Under the pieces are notes generated by a model that was not told where the DNA came from, searched no databases, and saw nothing but the letters and a program-made list of their open reading frames with translations. Positions 26,771 through 35,546 of a stretch of 64,000 nucleotides of DNA are shown here, piece by piece. The translations under genes were made by a program, and so were the position numbers. Numbering within the stretch: position 1 is the stretch's first letter; each line of letters begins with the position of its first letter. Source of the stretch: Saccharibacillus qingshengii (GTDB lineage Bacteria > Bacillota > Bacilli > Paenibacillales > Paenibacillaceae); NCBI RefSeq assembly GCF_013185195.1, contig NZ_JAAZWC010000012.1:1-64000 (forward strand). Direction: 5' to 3'.

Positions 26771-26799
26771 CGGGAGCGATTCGCTGCGGATCGCTCCCG
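26771..26799 (+). terminator. Hairpin after the AraC gene
   Basis: CGGGAGCGAT and ATCGCTCCCG form a perfect 10-bp stem, with no clear T-tract. Confidence 0.5.
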
Positions 26800-26856
26800 C
26801 AGAAGCAGGGTACGCCAATCCCGCACAAAGAGCGGGAATCGCCCTGCAGAAGCGAT

Positions 26857-26896
26857 CCGGCCCGATACTTGGCGAGCCGGCCCGATATTTGGCGAT
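26857..26896. repeat. Two tandem 20-bp direct repeats
   Basis: CCGGCCCGATACTTGGCGAG is followed at once by a copy with two changes. It lies between two convergent AraC genes, with no evident role. Confidence 0.6.
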
Positions 26897-26969
26897 CCGC
26901 GCCTGTTCCAAGCAAGCCTCAGCGGCTTCGGCCCTTCGCAAGCCGCACGGCTGCGCCCGCGTTACACCG

Positions 26970-27758
26970 TCAATATCCGTCTCTTCGCCGGTCTTTCAAC
27001 AGCTCGGAAGGCGAGCCGCCGGTAATCTTTTTGAACATGCGATAAAAATACGAGACGTCCCGGTAGCCGAGAAATTCCGAAATCTCCGCCGCGTTCAGAC
27101 GCGATTCGTTCAGCATATAGACCGCCCGCTTCATCCGCTGCCGGTGCACGCATTCGCTGATCGTCCGTCCGGATACTTCTTTAAACAGCGACGCGGCGTA
27201 GTTCGGGGTACGCCCGATCACTTCGCCCAGCACTTCCTTGGTGATTTTCTCCCGGTAGTTGCGCTCGATATACCGCTTCATGTGTTCGACATGCCGCTGC
27301 TTCTCGGTCTGGATCAGTCCGCGGTCGAATTCCCGGCTGATATCGATCAGCAGCTCCGTCAGAATGGACTGCGCCATCAATTCGTAATACGACGGACGCT
27401 CGTTCCACTGCTCACGCAGCACCCGGATCCGGTCGTGCACGGATTCGTAGCGGCCGAGGCGGCGTTTGTATGGTCGTTCGTGCCGCAGCAGCGGCAGGGC
27501 ATCCGTATCGGCGGAGGACACGGTAAACCCGACAACCGTTTTGGTATGGGTCAAGGTCGGTACGCTTTTTCCATAATAGGGCATGTGGGCAGGAATCAGC
27601 AGTATATCTCCCCGTTCCATAATATTCCGTTCCCCGTCCACCCAATAAATGCATTTGCCGTAAGTCGCCAGTGTCAGCAGGTAACAATCCCGCCCTGTCT
27701 CGGCTTGTTCGTACCACTGCGTCCCATTGTCTTGATGGACGTCTTCCACTCTGGGCAT
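26970..27758 (-). CDS. AraC family regulator
   Basis: A 262-residue protein with an N-terminal cupin-like half (YLLTLATYGKCIYWVDG, RGDILLIPAHMPYYG) and a C-terminal AraC HTH pair (about 160-255: KITKEVLGEVIGRTPNYAA and NAAEISEFLGYRDVSYFYRM). AAAGGAAG precedes the start. The target is unknown: neighbours are a convergent AraC gene and divergent pyruvate kinase. A palindrome over its promoter suggests autoregulation. Confidence 0.85.
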   Translation of the reverse strand: MPRVEDVHQDNGTQWYEQAETGRDCYLLTLATYGKCIYWVDGERNIMERGDILLIPAHMPYYGKSVPTLTHTKTVVGFTVSSADTDALPLLRHERPYKRRLGRYESVHDRIRVLREQWNERPSYYELMAQSILTELLIDISREFDRGLIQTEKQRHVEHMKRYIERNYREKITKEVLGEVIGRTPNYAASLFKEVSGRTISECVHRQRMKRAVYMLNESRLNAAEISEFLGYRDVSYFYRMFKKITGGSPSELLKDRRRDGY

Positions 27759-27776
27759 AAGCGCTTCCTTTCTATC

Positions 27777-27799
27777 GTACTATGTTTCCTACATTGTAC
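27777..27799. promoter_or_regulatory. 23-bp palindrome overlapping the AraC promoter
   Basis: GTAC-T-ATGT, 5 bases, ACAT-T-GTAC. It overlaps TATAGT (minus strand, 27798-27803), 19 bases upstream of the AraC start codon. Candidate operator. Confidence 0.45.
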
Positions 27800-28045
27800 T
27801 ATATGTCATTTCATCCTGTCCCTGCGGACGGTACAATAAATACAAAAGGTTGTTGAAAGCGCCAATCAATCCGCGGGAAGCGGGTATAGAATAGAGAGCG
27901 GCCCGGTCCGTTAACCGAGTCGGTTTGCATACCCGGCCCCTTCAGCGCACTCGATCTGCCCGACGCCAAACCCGGTGATCATCCTTGGGCTTCGGGGCGG
28001 ACAACAACCCCAAAGTTCAAGAAAACGAGGAGGCTTTTCCCGAAG

Positions 28046-29461
28046 ATGAAAACGAAAATTGTATGTACGATGGGACCCGCTTGCGATACGGTCGAAATGC
28101 TCAAAGAAATGATCCAGTCCGGTATGACCGTTGCCCGCCTGAACATGGCGCACGGCGAACCGGCCGACCACAGCGAACGGATCCGCAAAGTCCGTCAAGC
28201 CGCAGCCGAACTGAATACGTTCGTCCCGATCATGATGGACATCAAAGGACCTGAAGTCCGCATCGGCAAACTGTTGGAAGAATACGTTCAACTTGAAGCG
28301 GGCAGCGAACTGATCCTGACGACCGAACCGGAAGTGCTCGGTACGGCGGAACGTATCGGGGTCAACTATCCGAAGCTGAACGAAGATGTCAAAGCCGGCG
28401 ACCGGATCCTCATCGACGACGGTCTGATCGCACTCGACGTGATCCAGGTGGACGGCGGCGAGATCAAATGCAAAATCCTGAACGGCGGACGCCTCAAACC
28501 GCGCAAAGGCGTGAACCTGCCGGGCGTCAAGACCAGCCTGCCGGGCGTAACCGAACGCGACGTGATGCATATCAACTACGGTCTGAGCGAAAACGTTGAA
28601 ATCATCGCCGCTTCCTTCGTTCGCAAAGGCGAAGACATCATGGAAATCCGCCGGATTCTTGCCGAAAAAGGCGCGGAGCACGTACAGATCATCTCCAAGA
28701 TCGAAAACCAGGAAGGCATGGATAACCTCGATGCCATCATCGAAGCTTCCGACGGCATCATGGTTGCCCGCGGCGACCTCGGCGTCGAAGTTCCGGTGCA
28801 GGACGTGCCTGCGGCGCAGAAGCTTATGATCGACAAGTGCAACCTGGCCGGCAAACCGGTTATCGTGGCGACGCACATGCTGGAGTCGATGCAGGTCAAC
28901 CCGCGTCCGACCCGTTCCGAAGTCAGCGACGTGGCGAATGCCGTGCTGCAGGGCGCCGACTGCGTCATGCTGTCCGGTGAATCCGCAGCGGGCAAATACC
29001 CGCTCGAATCGATCCGTACGATGGCGGCCGTTGCAGCCAAAGCCGAAACGATGATCGACTACGATGTCCAGTTCAACAGCAAACGTGCCCTGCACCTCAA
29101 CGATATTACCGAAGTGGTAAGCCAGAGCTCGGTAAACGCTTCGCTCGTCCTGGACGCAGCCGCGCTGATCATTTCGACGGAATCGGGCTTCACGGCCCGC
29201 ATGATCTCGAAATACCGCCCGAAAGCTCCGATCATCGCAGTCAGCCAGAATGCCAAAACGCTGCCGAAAATGAGCCTGCTGTACGGCGTCGTGCCGATGC
29301 AGGGTCAAGCCGTAACGAGCACCGACGAAATGTTCGAAGTCGCGACCAAAAACGCGCTCGAAGCCGGCTACATCAAGTCCGGCGACACCGTCGTCCTGTC
29401 GGCGGGCATCCCGATCGGCCAGGCCGGCAACACGAACGTAATGAAAGTCCAACAAGTCTAA
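28046..29461 (+). CDS. pyk: Pyruvate kinase
   Basis: A 471-residue glycolytic enzyme converting phosphoenolpyruvate and ADP to pyruvate and ATP. Family blocks are present in order: KTKIVCTMGPA, MMDIKGPEVRIG, VQIISKIENQEGMDNLD, MVARGDLGVEVP and CVMLSGESAAGKYP. Several positions differ from the usual text (RLNMAHG for RLNFSHG, ATHMLESM for QMLESM, GES for GET). The extra C-terminal PEP-utiliser-like domain of Bacillus-type enzymes is absent. GAGGAGG lies 12 bases upstream. It may be one of two paralogues. A strong terminator follows. Confidence 0.9.
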   Translation: MKTKIVCTMGPACDTVEMLKEMIQSGMTVARLNMAHGEPADHSERIRKVRQAAAELNTFVPIMMDIKGPEVRIGKLLEEYVQLEAGSELILTTEPEVLGTAERIGVNYPKLNEDVKAGDRILIDDGLIALDVIQVDGGEIKCKILNGGRLKPRKGVNLPGVKTSLPGVTERDVMHINYGLSENVEIIAASFVRKGEDIMEIRRILAEKGAEHVQIISKIENQEGMDNLDAIIEASDGIMVARGDLGVEVPVQDVPAAQKLMIDKCNLAGKPVIVATHMLESMQVNPRPTRSEVSDVANAVLQGADCVMLSGESAAGKYPLESIRTMAAVAAKAETMIDYDVQFNSKRALHLNDITEVVSQSSVNASLVLDAAALIISTESGFTARMISKYRPKAPIIAVSQNAKTLPKMSLLYGVVPMQGQAVTSTDEMFEVATKNALEAGYIKSGDTVVLSAGIPIGQAGNTNVMKVQQV

Positions 29462-29478
29462 TCCGCGCTTTGCGCAAC

Positions 29479-29518
29479 CAAAAAACTCTTTCCGCTCAAG
29501 CGGAAAGAGTTTTTTTGG
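29479..29518 (+). terminator. Terminator after pyruvate kinase
   Basis: AAAAACTCTTTCCG and CGGAAAGAGTTTTT form a 14-bp perfect stem, followed by further T. Confidence 0.9.
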
Positions 29519-29592
29519 TTGATATCGAACGATGCATCGCACACAGCGGCGGCATGCATCGAAACAAGCGGTGCTTTTGTTCGAAAGTACGA

Positions 29593-29928
29593 TCAGGCTT
29601 TTTTGGTCGAAGCCGCTTTTTTGCGGGTAGGCTTCTTGCGGGCAGCGACTTTCTCGGCAGCCAGACGTTCGATCTTGTCTACGCGCTCCTGCTCGACAAC
29701 GCGTTTTCCTTCGGCAATCTGCTCCTGCTTCTCCCGAACTTCCATACCCATACGCTCCTGCTTGCTCGGATCGTTCATCGTCAGGTAGTGTTCAAACGCT
29801 TCCGGGTACATGAACGTTTTTTCTCCGGTTTCCTCGGCGAATTTCACGCTGATCTTGCCTTCGCCGTTCCCCGTTACTTTTCCTGCGCCAAAGCTGGCAT
29901 GGGTTACTTTTTCGTTGGTCCAATTCAT
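29593..29928 (-). CDS. Small basic-tailed protein with a short beta-barrel-like motif
   Basis: A 111-residue protein. The N-terminal half has THASFGAGKVTGNGEGKISV and KTFMYPEAFEHYL, a pattern (HxxFGxGxV, IxVxF, FxYPxAF) seen as a short domain in several bacterial proteins. The C-terminal half is charged helix ending in a Lys/Ala/Arg-rich tail (AARKKPTRKKAASTKKA), which suggests nucleic-acid binding. The start was chosen at MNWTNE, with GAGGAG upstream; a longer in-frame extension is possible but lacks an RBS. Confidence 0.7.
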   Translation of the reverse strand: MNWTNEKVTHASFGAGKVTGNGEGKISVKFAEETGEKTFMYPEAFEHYLTMNDPSKQERMGMEVREKQEQIAEGKRVVEQERVDKIERLAAEKVAARKKPTRKKAASTKKA

Positions 29929-29952
29929 CAAAGTCCATCTCCTCTTGTCTTT

Positions 29953-30073
29953 TCCATTTGGCAAAACCCAATCTTCATCCTGGAAACTCTCCATATGTAC
30001 ATCGAGCCCATATACAGAATTCTTTTCGGCCAACAACCACCGGCATCTTGAAGCTTGGTCTTTGCCAAATGGA
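29953..30073. repeat. 13-bp perfect inverted repeat flanking about 95 bp
   Basis: TCCATTTGGCAAA (29953-29965) and TTTGCCAAATGGA (30061-30073). The core TTTGCCAAA also forms the outer arms of the nested element at 25335-25443. No gene is seen in the whole gap 29929-30448; its right part is the amidase leader, with a small ATGGG/CCCAT hairpin near 30358-30380. Confidence 0.5.
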
Positions 30074-30448
30074 TAAAACTTTTCTTTTAACCTATCCCCA
30101 ATACTACCTTATTCGAAACAAAAGGGCACGGCCCCCGTTCTTAAAAGCAAGCAGGCGTGCAGCCTTCGGACGGTTTGAAAACGGGATTTCGAGCGAAACG
30201 GACCGGGAAATAGGAATTTCACGCTTTTTGAATACGCTTCATTTGCTCTATTGCTTCTTTTTCACGGCTTTTCGAAAAAAGTTTGTGGGTACAATGAACC
30301 CTTTTTCGTAAAAATCGCATCTTTTTTGATTCAAATGGGTAAGATGAGATGAAACTATGGGCGTAGATAAGCCCCATTAGGACAGATTGAGCAGATGGAT
30401 CGAAGCAGATCGATGGAAAATGAGAACGAAACAAGCGGAGGTACATAC

Positions 30449-31765
30449 ATGAACGAATTATCCAGGCAGAGCTTCGCCAACGGCCTTTCAAGCGAACAAG
30501 AAGCACAAGGCGCCTCAGGAAATCCGGACGGATCCCGTGCAGTTCGCCTTACCCGAATCGCTTCGCTGACTCTGGCTGCCGGCATCGGCGGGCTTCTTCT
30601 CCTGCCGCCCGAGTCGGCTCATGCGGAAAGCGCGTCGTACCAGGCCAAAGTCCATACCGACTCCCTGAATGTGCGCAGCACCGCAGGACCGGATACACCG
30701 GTAGTGGGTTCGCTGAATAGCGGCGACTTGGTAACGGTGACGGATGAACGCCTCGGTTGGCTGAAAGTCGAAAATGCGTCGACTTCGGGCTGGGTAGCCG
30801 GCTATTATCTCAAAAAAGAAGACGGAAGCGCGGCTTCGGCAACCGTAGTCACTTCTTCGTCTTCTTCGGCTCCTTCCGTCTCGCAAACTTCCGCTTCTTC
30901 CGGCGGATCTTCCGTCTCGGAAGGCGGCAAAGCGCTGGTTACCGCCAATTCGGTAATCATCCGCAGCGGCCCGGGCAAAAGCTACGAATTTCTCGGCTCC
31001 GCCAACCGCAATGATGCCGTCACCGTGCTGGAGAGCCAAAGCGGCTGGACACGCGTCATGACTTCATACGGCGCTTACGGCTGGCTCTCGTCGAAGTATC
31101 TGCAGGGCGGCGGAGGCGCAACCGTCAAAGCGGCCGTCCAAAAACAAAAGGCGGTTCGCGTCAGCACAGCGGCGGCCCGCAGTCCCAAAGCCGATACATC
31201 CGAGATTCAATCGGGCAGTCTGCAGGGCAAACTGATCGTGCTCGATCCGGGCCACGGCGGCAGCGATCCCGGTACGATCGGCACCACGTACGGACTGGTC
31301 GAGCAGGAGTTGAACCTGCAGACGGCCCTGTATGTGAAAGACTATCTGGTCTCCCGCGGCGCCCGCGTCGAAATGACGCGCAGCGGCAGCGATCAGCGTC
31401 CTTCCCTGGCTTCGCGCGCACAGCTGGCTCCTTCATTGGGCGCGGACGCTTTTGTGAGCATCCATTACAATTCGGCGCTCAGCGCTTCGGCTAACGGAAC
31501 GCTCGTCTGCTTCTACTCCGAGTCGAAAGACCTCGGGCTGGCCCGCGCGATCGAAGCACCGCTCAAGAACGGTACGGGGATTCGCAACAACGGACTGGCT
31601 TTCGGCAACTTCAAGGTTATCCGCGAAAACAGCGTACCGGCCGTGCTGTTGGAAATGGGCTTCCTGTCCAACTCTTCCGACGAAGGCGCGATCGCAAGCG
31701 CCGATTATCAGCGCAGTGCGGCCAAAGCGATTGCCGACGGCCTGCAGCTGTATTTCTCGAACTGA
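30449..31765 (+). CDS. Secreted N-acetylmuramoyl-L-alanine amidase with two SH3 domains
   Basis: A 438-residue autolysin. An unusually long hydrophilic N-terminus (about 32 residues) precedes the signal helix (33-58, cleavage near AHAE). SH3b domains lie at about 64-122 and 160-220, separated by a Ser-rich linker, and an Amidase_3 domain at 260-436. Zinc ligands are His269 (DPGHGG), Glu285/287 (VEQELNL) and His339 (SIHYNS); Glu in LLEMGFLSN is the catalytic residue. It cleaves the amide between muramic acid and L-Ala. GCGGAGG lies seven bases before the chosen ATG. Single-gene unit. Confidence 0.9.
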   Translation: MNELSRQSFANGLSSEQEAQGASGNPDGSRAVRLTRIASLTLAAGIGGLLLLPPESAHAESASYQAKVHTDSLNVRSTAGPDTPVVGSLNSGDLVTVTDERLGWLKVENASTSGWVAGYYLKKEDGSAASATVVTSSSSSAPSVSQTSASSGGSSVSEGGKALVTANSVIIRSGPGKSYEFLGSANRNDAVTVLESQSGWTRVMTSYGAYGWLSSKYLQGGGGATVKAAVQKQKAVRVSTAAARSPKADTSEIQSGSLQGKLIVLDPGHGGSDPGTIGTTYGLVEQELNLQTALYVKDYLVSRGARVEMTRSGSDQRPSLASRAQLAPSLGADAFVSIHYNSALSASANGTLVCFYSESKDLGLARAIEAPLKNGTGIRNNGLAFGNFKVIRENSVPAVLLEMGFLSNSSDEGAIASADYQRSAAKAIADGLQLYFSN

Positions 31766-31778
31766 CCGATCAAATGAC

Positions 31779-31811
31779 AAAGCCGCTTCCTTCACGGGAA
31801 GCGGCTTTTTT
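31779..31811. terminator. Bidirectional terminator
   Basis: AAAGCCGCTTCC and GGAAGCGGCTTT form a perfect 12-bp stem with a 6-base loop and T-runs. It lies between the amidase and the convergent hybrid kinase. Confidence 0.88.
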
Positions 31812-31841
31812 GGCGGTTCGATGCGTTCTTCCGGTCCTCAT

Positions 31842-33488
31842 TCAAGGCTTGATTGCCGCCAGCGCGCTGTACAGCTGAAGTCGGCGCAGCGGCTTGAAGA
31901 CGGTAAAGCGGACGCCTTCAAGTCCCGGCTGTTCCGCTACCGTACCCAGCGGAGCGAGCAGCGCGACCGGCGGCGCGTTCGGCCGGGAAGAAACCGGGCC
32001 GACCAAGTCGAGAAAGTGCATATCCAGCAGTACCAGATCGAAGCTCCCGGTCTCCAGCAGCCTTAACGCTTCGCCGGCCGAGCGCGCACCCGAAGGCAGA
32101 GCTCCCCAACCCTGGAGCAGCCGCTCCAGCACGGACAGCGCCGATAGATTGTCGTCCACGATCAGGATACGCAGCCCTTCCAGGCGCAGCGGCGCGAACG
32201 GCCCCATATCGAAGTCCGAATAAGGCGCAAACGGCAGCACGACCAGAAATTCCGTACCGATCCCAACCTCGCTGACCACCCGGATACTTCCGCCCATCAA
32301 TTCGATCAGATTGCGCGTAATGACAAGCCCCAATCCCGTTCCGCCGTACTGTTGGTTTCCGTCCGAACCGTGCACCTGATGGTACGTTTGGAACAAACCG
32401 CCCAACTGCTCCGATTCTATGCCGATTCCCGTATCGCGTACCGAGATGGCGAGCTGGACTTCGCCTTCGCCCCGCGGCTCTTCCTGACGCAGCGTAACGA
32501 GGATCTGGCCGGCATGCGTAAACTTCACGGCGTTCCCGAGCAGATTGAGCAGGATCTGCCGCAGCTTGCCCGCATCTCCCTGCACGAACATGGGAAGTCC
32601 TTCTTCCACGTCCAGAATCAGTTCCACCCGTTTCTCGATAGCTCTGGGCGCCATGAGCGAAGCGACGTCCTCAATCGTCGAAGCCGGATCGAACAGCGAG
32701 ACGTCCACGCTTTGTTTGCCCGCTTCGAGCTTGCTGTAGTCCAGAATGTTGTTGGCCAATGTCAGCAGAAAAGCATTGCTGGAACGCACCATGTCGAGAA
32801 ACCCCTGCTGTTCCTGCGTCAACTCGGTCATGGCCAGCAGTTCCGACATCGCGATACTGCCGTTGAGCGAATTGCGGATCTCATGCGTCATAAAAGCCAG
32901 AAAGTCCGCTTTCTGCTGGGTAGACTGCCGGGCAGCCTGGGCTTCGCCCCGATAGACTTCGGCAATCTCTTCGATATTTTTCTTGTCTTTGGTCAGTTGT
33001 CCGAGTCTTTCCAGATCGACATCAACCCTGCGCTCCAGCTCCGCGATATACGACAGAAACAGCGCCATCGAGGTCAACAGCTGCAGATCGTCATCGGAAA
33101 AAGCACCCGGTCGGCCAAGAGCGGCCAAACCGCCGAATTTGCGCCCGTCGGGATAAGAAATAGGGAATCCGATCAAGGTATAGTCGCCCGAGCTGCGCGT
33201 CGCATGCTGATCGCGGGTCAGCGGATGCTGCGAAGTCTGCGGAATCACCAGCGGCCGATCCCAGTTCTCATCCGTCCAACTGGCAAAATATTCGGGCTCG
33301 AACCGGATCTCCTGTCCTTCCCGGACAAGTTCCTTGCTCCGATTGAATACTTTGATGACCGTACTGACCGGCCCCTCGCTGGACACGACCATCACACATT
33401 CGGCCGCCAGGCGCCGGCTGAGCAGATTTACGACATGCTCGGCCGCCTCGGCGAAATTTTTGAAAAATATCCGATTTCCGCCTGTCAT
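31842..33488 (-). CDS. Hybrid histidine kinase with C-terminal receiver domain
   Basis: A 548-residue soluble protein: GAF-like sensor (about 10-155), coiled linker, HisKA with His202 in FMTHEIRNSLNG, HATPase with DTGIGIESEQ and GGTGLGLVI, then a receiver domain (about 435-548) starting ILIVDDNLSAL with the phospho-acceptor Asp in LVLLDMHFLD. Such kinases phosphorylate their own receiver before relay to an Hpt partner, which is not seen here. CCGGAGGTG precedes the start. It lies downstream of a soluble chemoreceptor on the same strand, separated by a terminator. Confidence 0.87.
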   Translation of the reverse strand: MTGGNRIFFKNFAEAAEHVVNLLSRRLAAECVMVVSSEGPVSTVIKVFNRSKELVREGQEIRFEPEYFASWTDENWDRPLVIPQTSQHPLTRDQHATRSSGDYTLIGFPISYPDGRKFGGLAALGRPGAFSDDDLQLLTSMALFLSYIAELERRVDVDLERLGQLTKDKKNIEEIAEVYRGEAQAARQSTQQKADFLAFMTHEIRNSLNGSIAMSELLAMTELTQEQQGFLDMVRSSNAFLLTLANNILDYSKLEAGKQSVDVSLFDPASTIEDVASLMAPRAIEKRVELILDVEEGLPMFVQGDAGKLRQILLNLLGNAVKFTHAGQILVTLRQEEPRGEGEVQLAISVRDTGIGIESEQLGGLFQTYHQVHGSDGNQQYGGTGLGLVITRNLIELMGGSIRVVSEVGIGTEFLVVLPFAPYSDFDMGPFAPLRLEGLRILIVDDNLSALSVLERLLQGWGALPSGARSAGEALRLLETGSFDLVLLDMHFLDLVGPVSSRPNAPPVALLAPLGTVAEQPGLEGVRFTVFKPLRRLQLYSALAAIKP

Positions 33489-33611
33489 TTTTTCACCTCC
33501 GGCCGATCGAACTTGAATTTACGTCTGCACGTCAAAGAATCGCCCGGTCCATCCGGACGCCGTAAGTAACTGTATTTCTTACACTATAACTGAAAAAAAG
33601 CCCAAAAAAAA

Positions 33612-33660
33612 TGCCCGAAGACAGATGAAAACAAATTATTTTCATCTATCTTCGAGCTTA
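33612..33660 (-). terminator. Terminator of the chemoreceptor gene
   Basis: Arms GAAGACAGATGAAAA (33617-33631) and TTTTCATCTATCTTC (33639-33653) pair with one mismatch. Eight T follow on the minus strand. Confidence 0.8.
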
Positions 33661-33713
33661 TCCCCGCCCGCCTGCCGAAAAAAGGTTTTCGGTCGGCCTG
33701 GGCATTATTCGAC

Positions 33714-35228
33714 TTAACGCAGCGATTCGGCAAACTCCACCAGGTCGGAGGCCTGGGACCGGATTTCGACCACCGAAGCGTTCACCTGCTGGGTCATGGC
33801 CGCCTGCGCGCCCGTCAGCTCGGCCATCGCTCCGATATTGTTCAGGATGCGGTCGATCTGCTCTTTCATTTCGTTCAGGCTGCTGCCGATATTGCCGGTC
33901 GCTTCCGCACTGTTGACCGCAAGCTTGCGCACTTCCTCGGCCACGACCGAGAACCCGCGCCCGAACTCGCCGGCCCGCGCCGCTTCGATCGCCGCGTTCA
34001 GACCGAGCAGGTTGGTCTGTTCGGCCACTTCCTTGATGAAGCTCGAAATCCCCTGCGTTTCTTCCGCGCTGTGCTTGGCCCGATTGGCGGCTTTGGTCGA
34101 TTTGTTCTGCATATTGACGATCGCCTGCGCTCCTTCGGAGATCGAATCGATACCGGAACTCATTTCTTCGATCGCCCTAGAGAGCAGACCAAGCTTTTCC
34201 GTCACGCGATCGACCAGCATCTCCTGATTTTTCTCGAAAGTCACTTCGCGCAGCGTCCCGGCAAGCCGTAGGGGAACGCCCGATCCGTCGCGGATCGCGG
34301 CGCCGCTCGCCCGGTACCACCGGTACTGACCGTCCTTGTGGCAGAGACGGTACTGCTGATCGAGCTCGGCGCGGCCGCTGTAATCGTTCAGATAATCCGC
34401 AAGGCCCCGCTGCGCCGGCTCCGCATCTTCCGGATGCAGACGGGACGCCCAGCTGTCGAGTACATCCGGCAGTTCCTGCTCGCCCTGATAACCCAGCATG
34501 CGGCGGAATTGGTCGGAGAACCAGATCTCGTTGTTCGGATTGACCGGGTCGCCGGCCACAACCGTCATATCCCACGGAGATTCCGTAAGAGCCCGGTTAA
34601 TCAGATCATAGCGCGTGACGAGCCGTTCCAATTCGTTTTCCCGCAGCACTTTCTCATGGACATCGAACAACGCACCGACCACGCGCAGCGGAACGCCGCT
34701 CTCGTCGCGGGTCGTGGTTCCGGTCGCGCGGAACCAGCGGTACTCGCCGCTTTTGAGCAGGAGGCGGTATTGAACGTCATACGGTGTCCGCCCCGTACGG
34801 TCATTCAGGTGGTCGGCCAGCACGCCGACAATTCGCTCCTGCTCTTCCGGATGCAGACGCGAAGCCCAACTGTCGAGAATATTCGGAAAGTCGCTTTCAC
34901 CGCTGTAGCCAAGCATGCGCCGGAACTCGTCGCTCCAGATAAACGTGTTGTTCGGATTGACCGGATCGCCGGCTTCGACCGTCATATCCCATAATCCGAC
35001 TTCGATCGCTTTGGATACGAGATCAAGCCGAAGTTCGGCGTCCGCCACCTTGGCTGCCGAGAGCTCCAGCGCCGCGTTCACATTCTCCGCGATCTCCCGC
35101 ATCTCGGCCGAAGTGTGCTCCGTTTCCAGTCTGCTTCCGGTTCTTCCTTGTTCGGCCCATTTTCTGAGTTCTCGGCTCGCTTCGAGCAGCGAAGCGGCGG
35201 AGCTGGTTCCTGCGGTTTTAAACAACAT
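33714..35228 (-). CDS. Soluble chemoreceptor with two near-identical PAS domains
   Basis: A 504-residue methyl-accepting-type protein without transmembrane helices. Two similar PAS_3 domains lie at about 70-195 and 205-330, sharing SWASRLHPE, FRRMLGY and GEYRWFRA/GQYRWYRA. The signalling hairpin (about 345-504) has the conserved tip EQTNLLGLNAAIEAARAGE. It should signal through CheA/CheW from the cytoplasm, perhaps by haem- or flavin-bound PAS sensing, which the sequence cannot settle. RBS AGGGGGATA. A SigD-like promoter lies upstream. Confidence 0.87.
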   Translation of the reverse strand: MLFKTAGTSSAASLLEASRELRKWAEQGRTGSRLETEHTSAEMREIAENVNAALELSAAKVADAELRLDLVSKAIEVGLWDMTVEAGDPVNPNNTFIWSDEFRRMLGYSGESDFPNILDSWASRLHPEEQERIVGVLADHLNDRTGRTPYDVQYRLLLKSGEYRWFRATGTTTRDESGVPLRVVGALFDVHEKVLRENELERLVTRYDLINRALTESPWDMTVVAGDPVNPNNEIWFSDQFRRMLGYQGEQELPDVLDSWASRLHPEDAEPAQRGLADYLNDYSGRAELDQQYRLCHKDGQYRWYRASGAAIRDGSGVPLRLAGTLREVTFEKNQEMLVDRVTEKLGLLSRAIEEMSSGIDSISEGAQAIVNMQNKSTKAANRAKHSAEETQGISSFIKEVAEQTNLLGLNAAIEAARAGEFGRGFSVVAEEVRKLAVNSAEATGNIGSSLNEMKEQIDRILNNIGAMAELTGAQAAMTQQVNASVVEIRSQASDLVEFAESLR

Positions 35229-35299
35229 TGAATATCCCCCTTTTATGTTCCGGCGCGGCCGAATGCAAGCTTCCTCTTTTTTTGATTGAATTGTGGTAT

Positions 35300-35327
35300 A
35301 AGCCGGCAGCCAAGCTCATTCATTTTA
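35300..35327 (-). promoter_or_regulatory. SigD-like promoter of the chemoreceptor gene
   Basis: On the minus strand TAAA (35324-35327), a 16-base spacer and GCCGGCTT (35300-35307) keep the GCCG core but only 5 of 8 positions of GCCGATAT. Weak, but fits a chemotaxis gene. Confidence 0.35.
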
Positions 35328-35412
35328 TAATAACCCATGATACCGACAGAAGGCTTCCCCGAAAAAGAATTCAAGGATTAAGCGGTGGTTTCCCCCAACG
35401 GCACTGTTTATC

Positions 35413-35441
35413 TTGAAGGTTCTGTGTTAGACTTGTAAGTT
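35413..35441 (+). promoter_or_regulatory. Candidate promoter of the DEAD-box helicase with a long U-rich leader
   Basis: TTGAAG, a 17-base spacer and TAAGTT. The following leader of about 100 bases has several T-runs. No gene is seen in 35229-35546. A long 5' leader is common for cold-responsive helicase genes. Confidence 0.4.
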
Positions 35442-35546
35442 GCATCACTTCGTAGTTTTTTCGTGCTTTTTTCGTCTTTTTTTCGATATCTCCCGCTTCC
35501 TCAAAAGCGGTAGTCCATAGATTTTTTTATATAAAAAGGAGCTCTC

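Noticed and set aside
27755-27775. cre site at AAGCGCTT before the AraC start
   Set aside because: Only the central palindrome matches, the flanking TG and CA are missing, and it overlaps the ribosome binding site.
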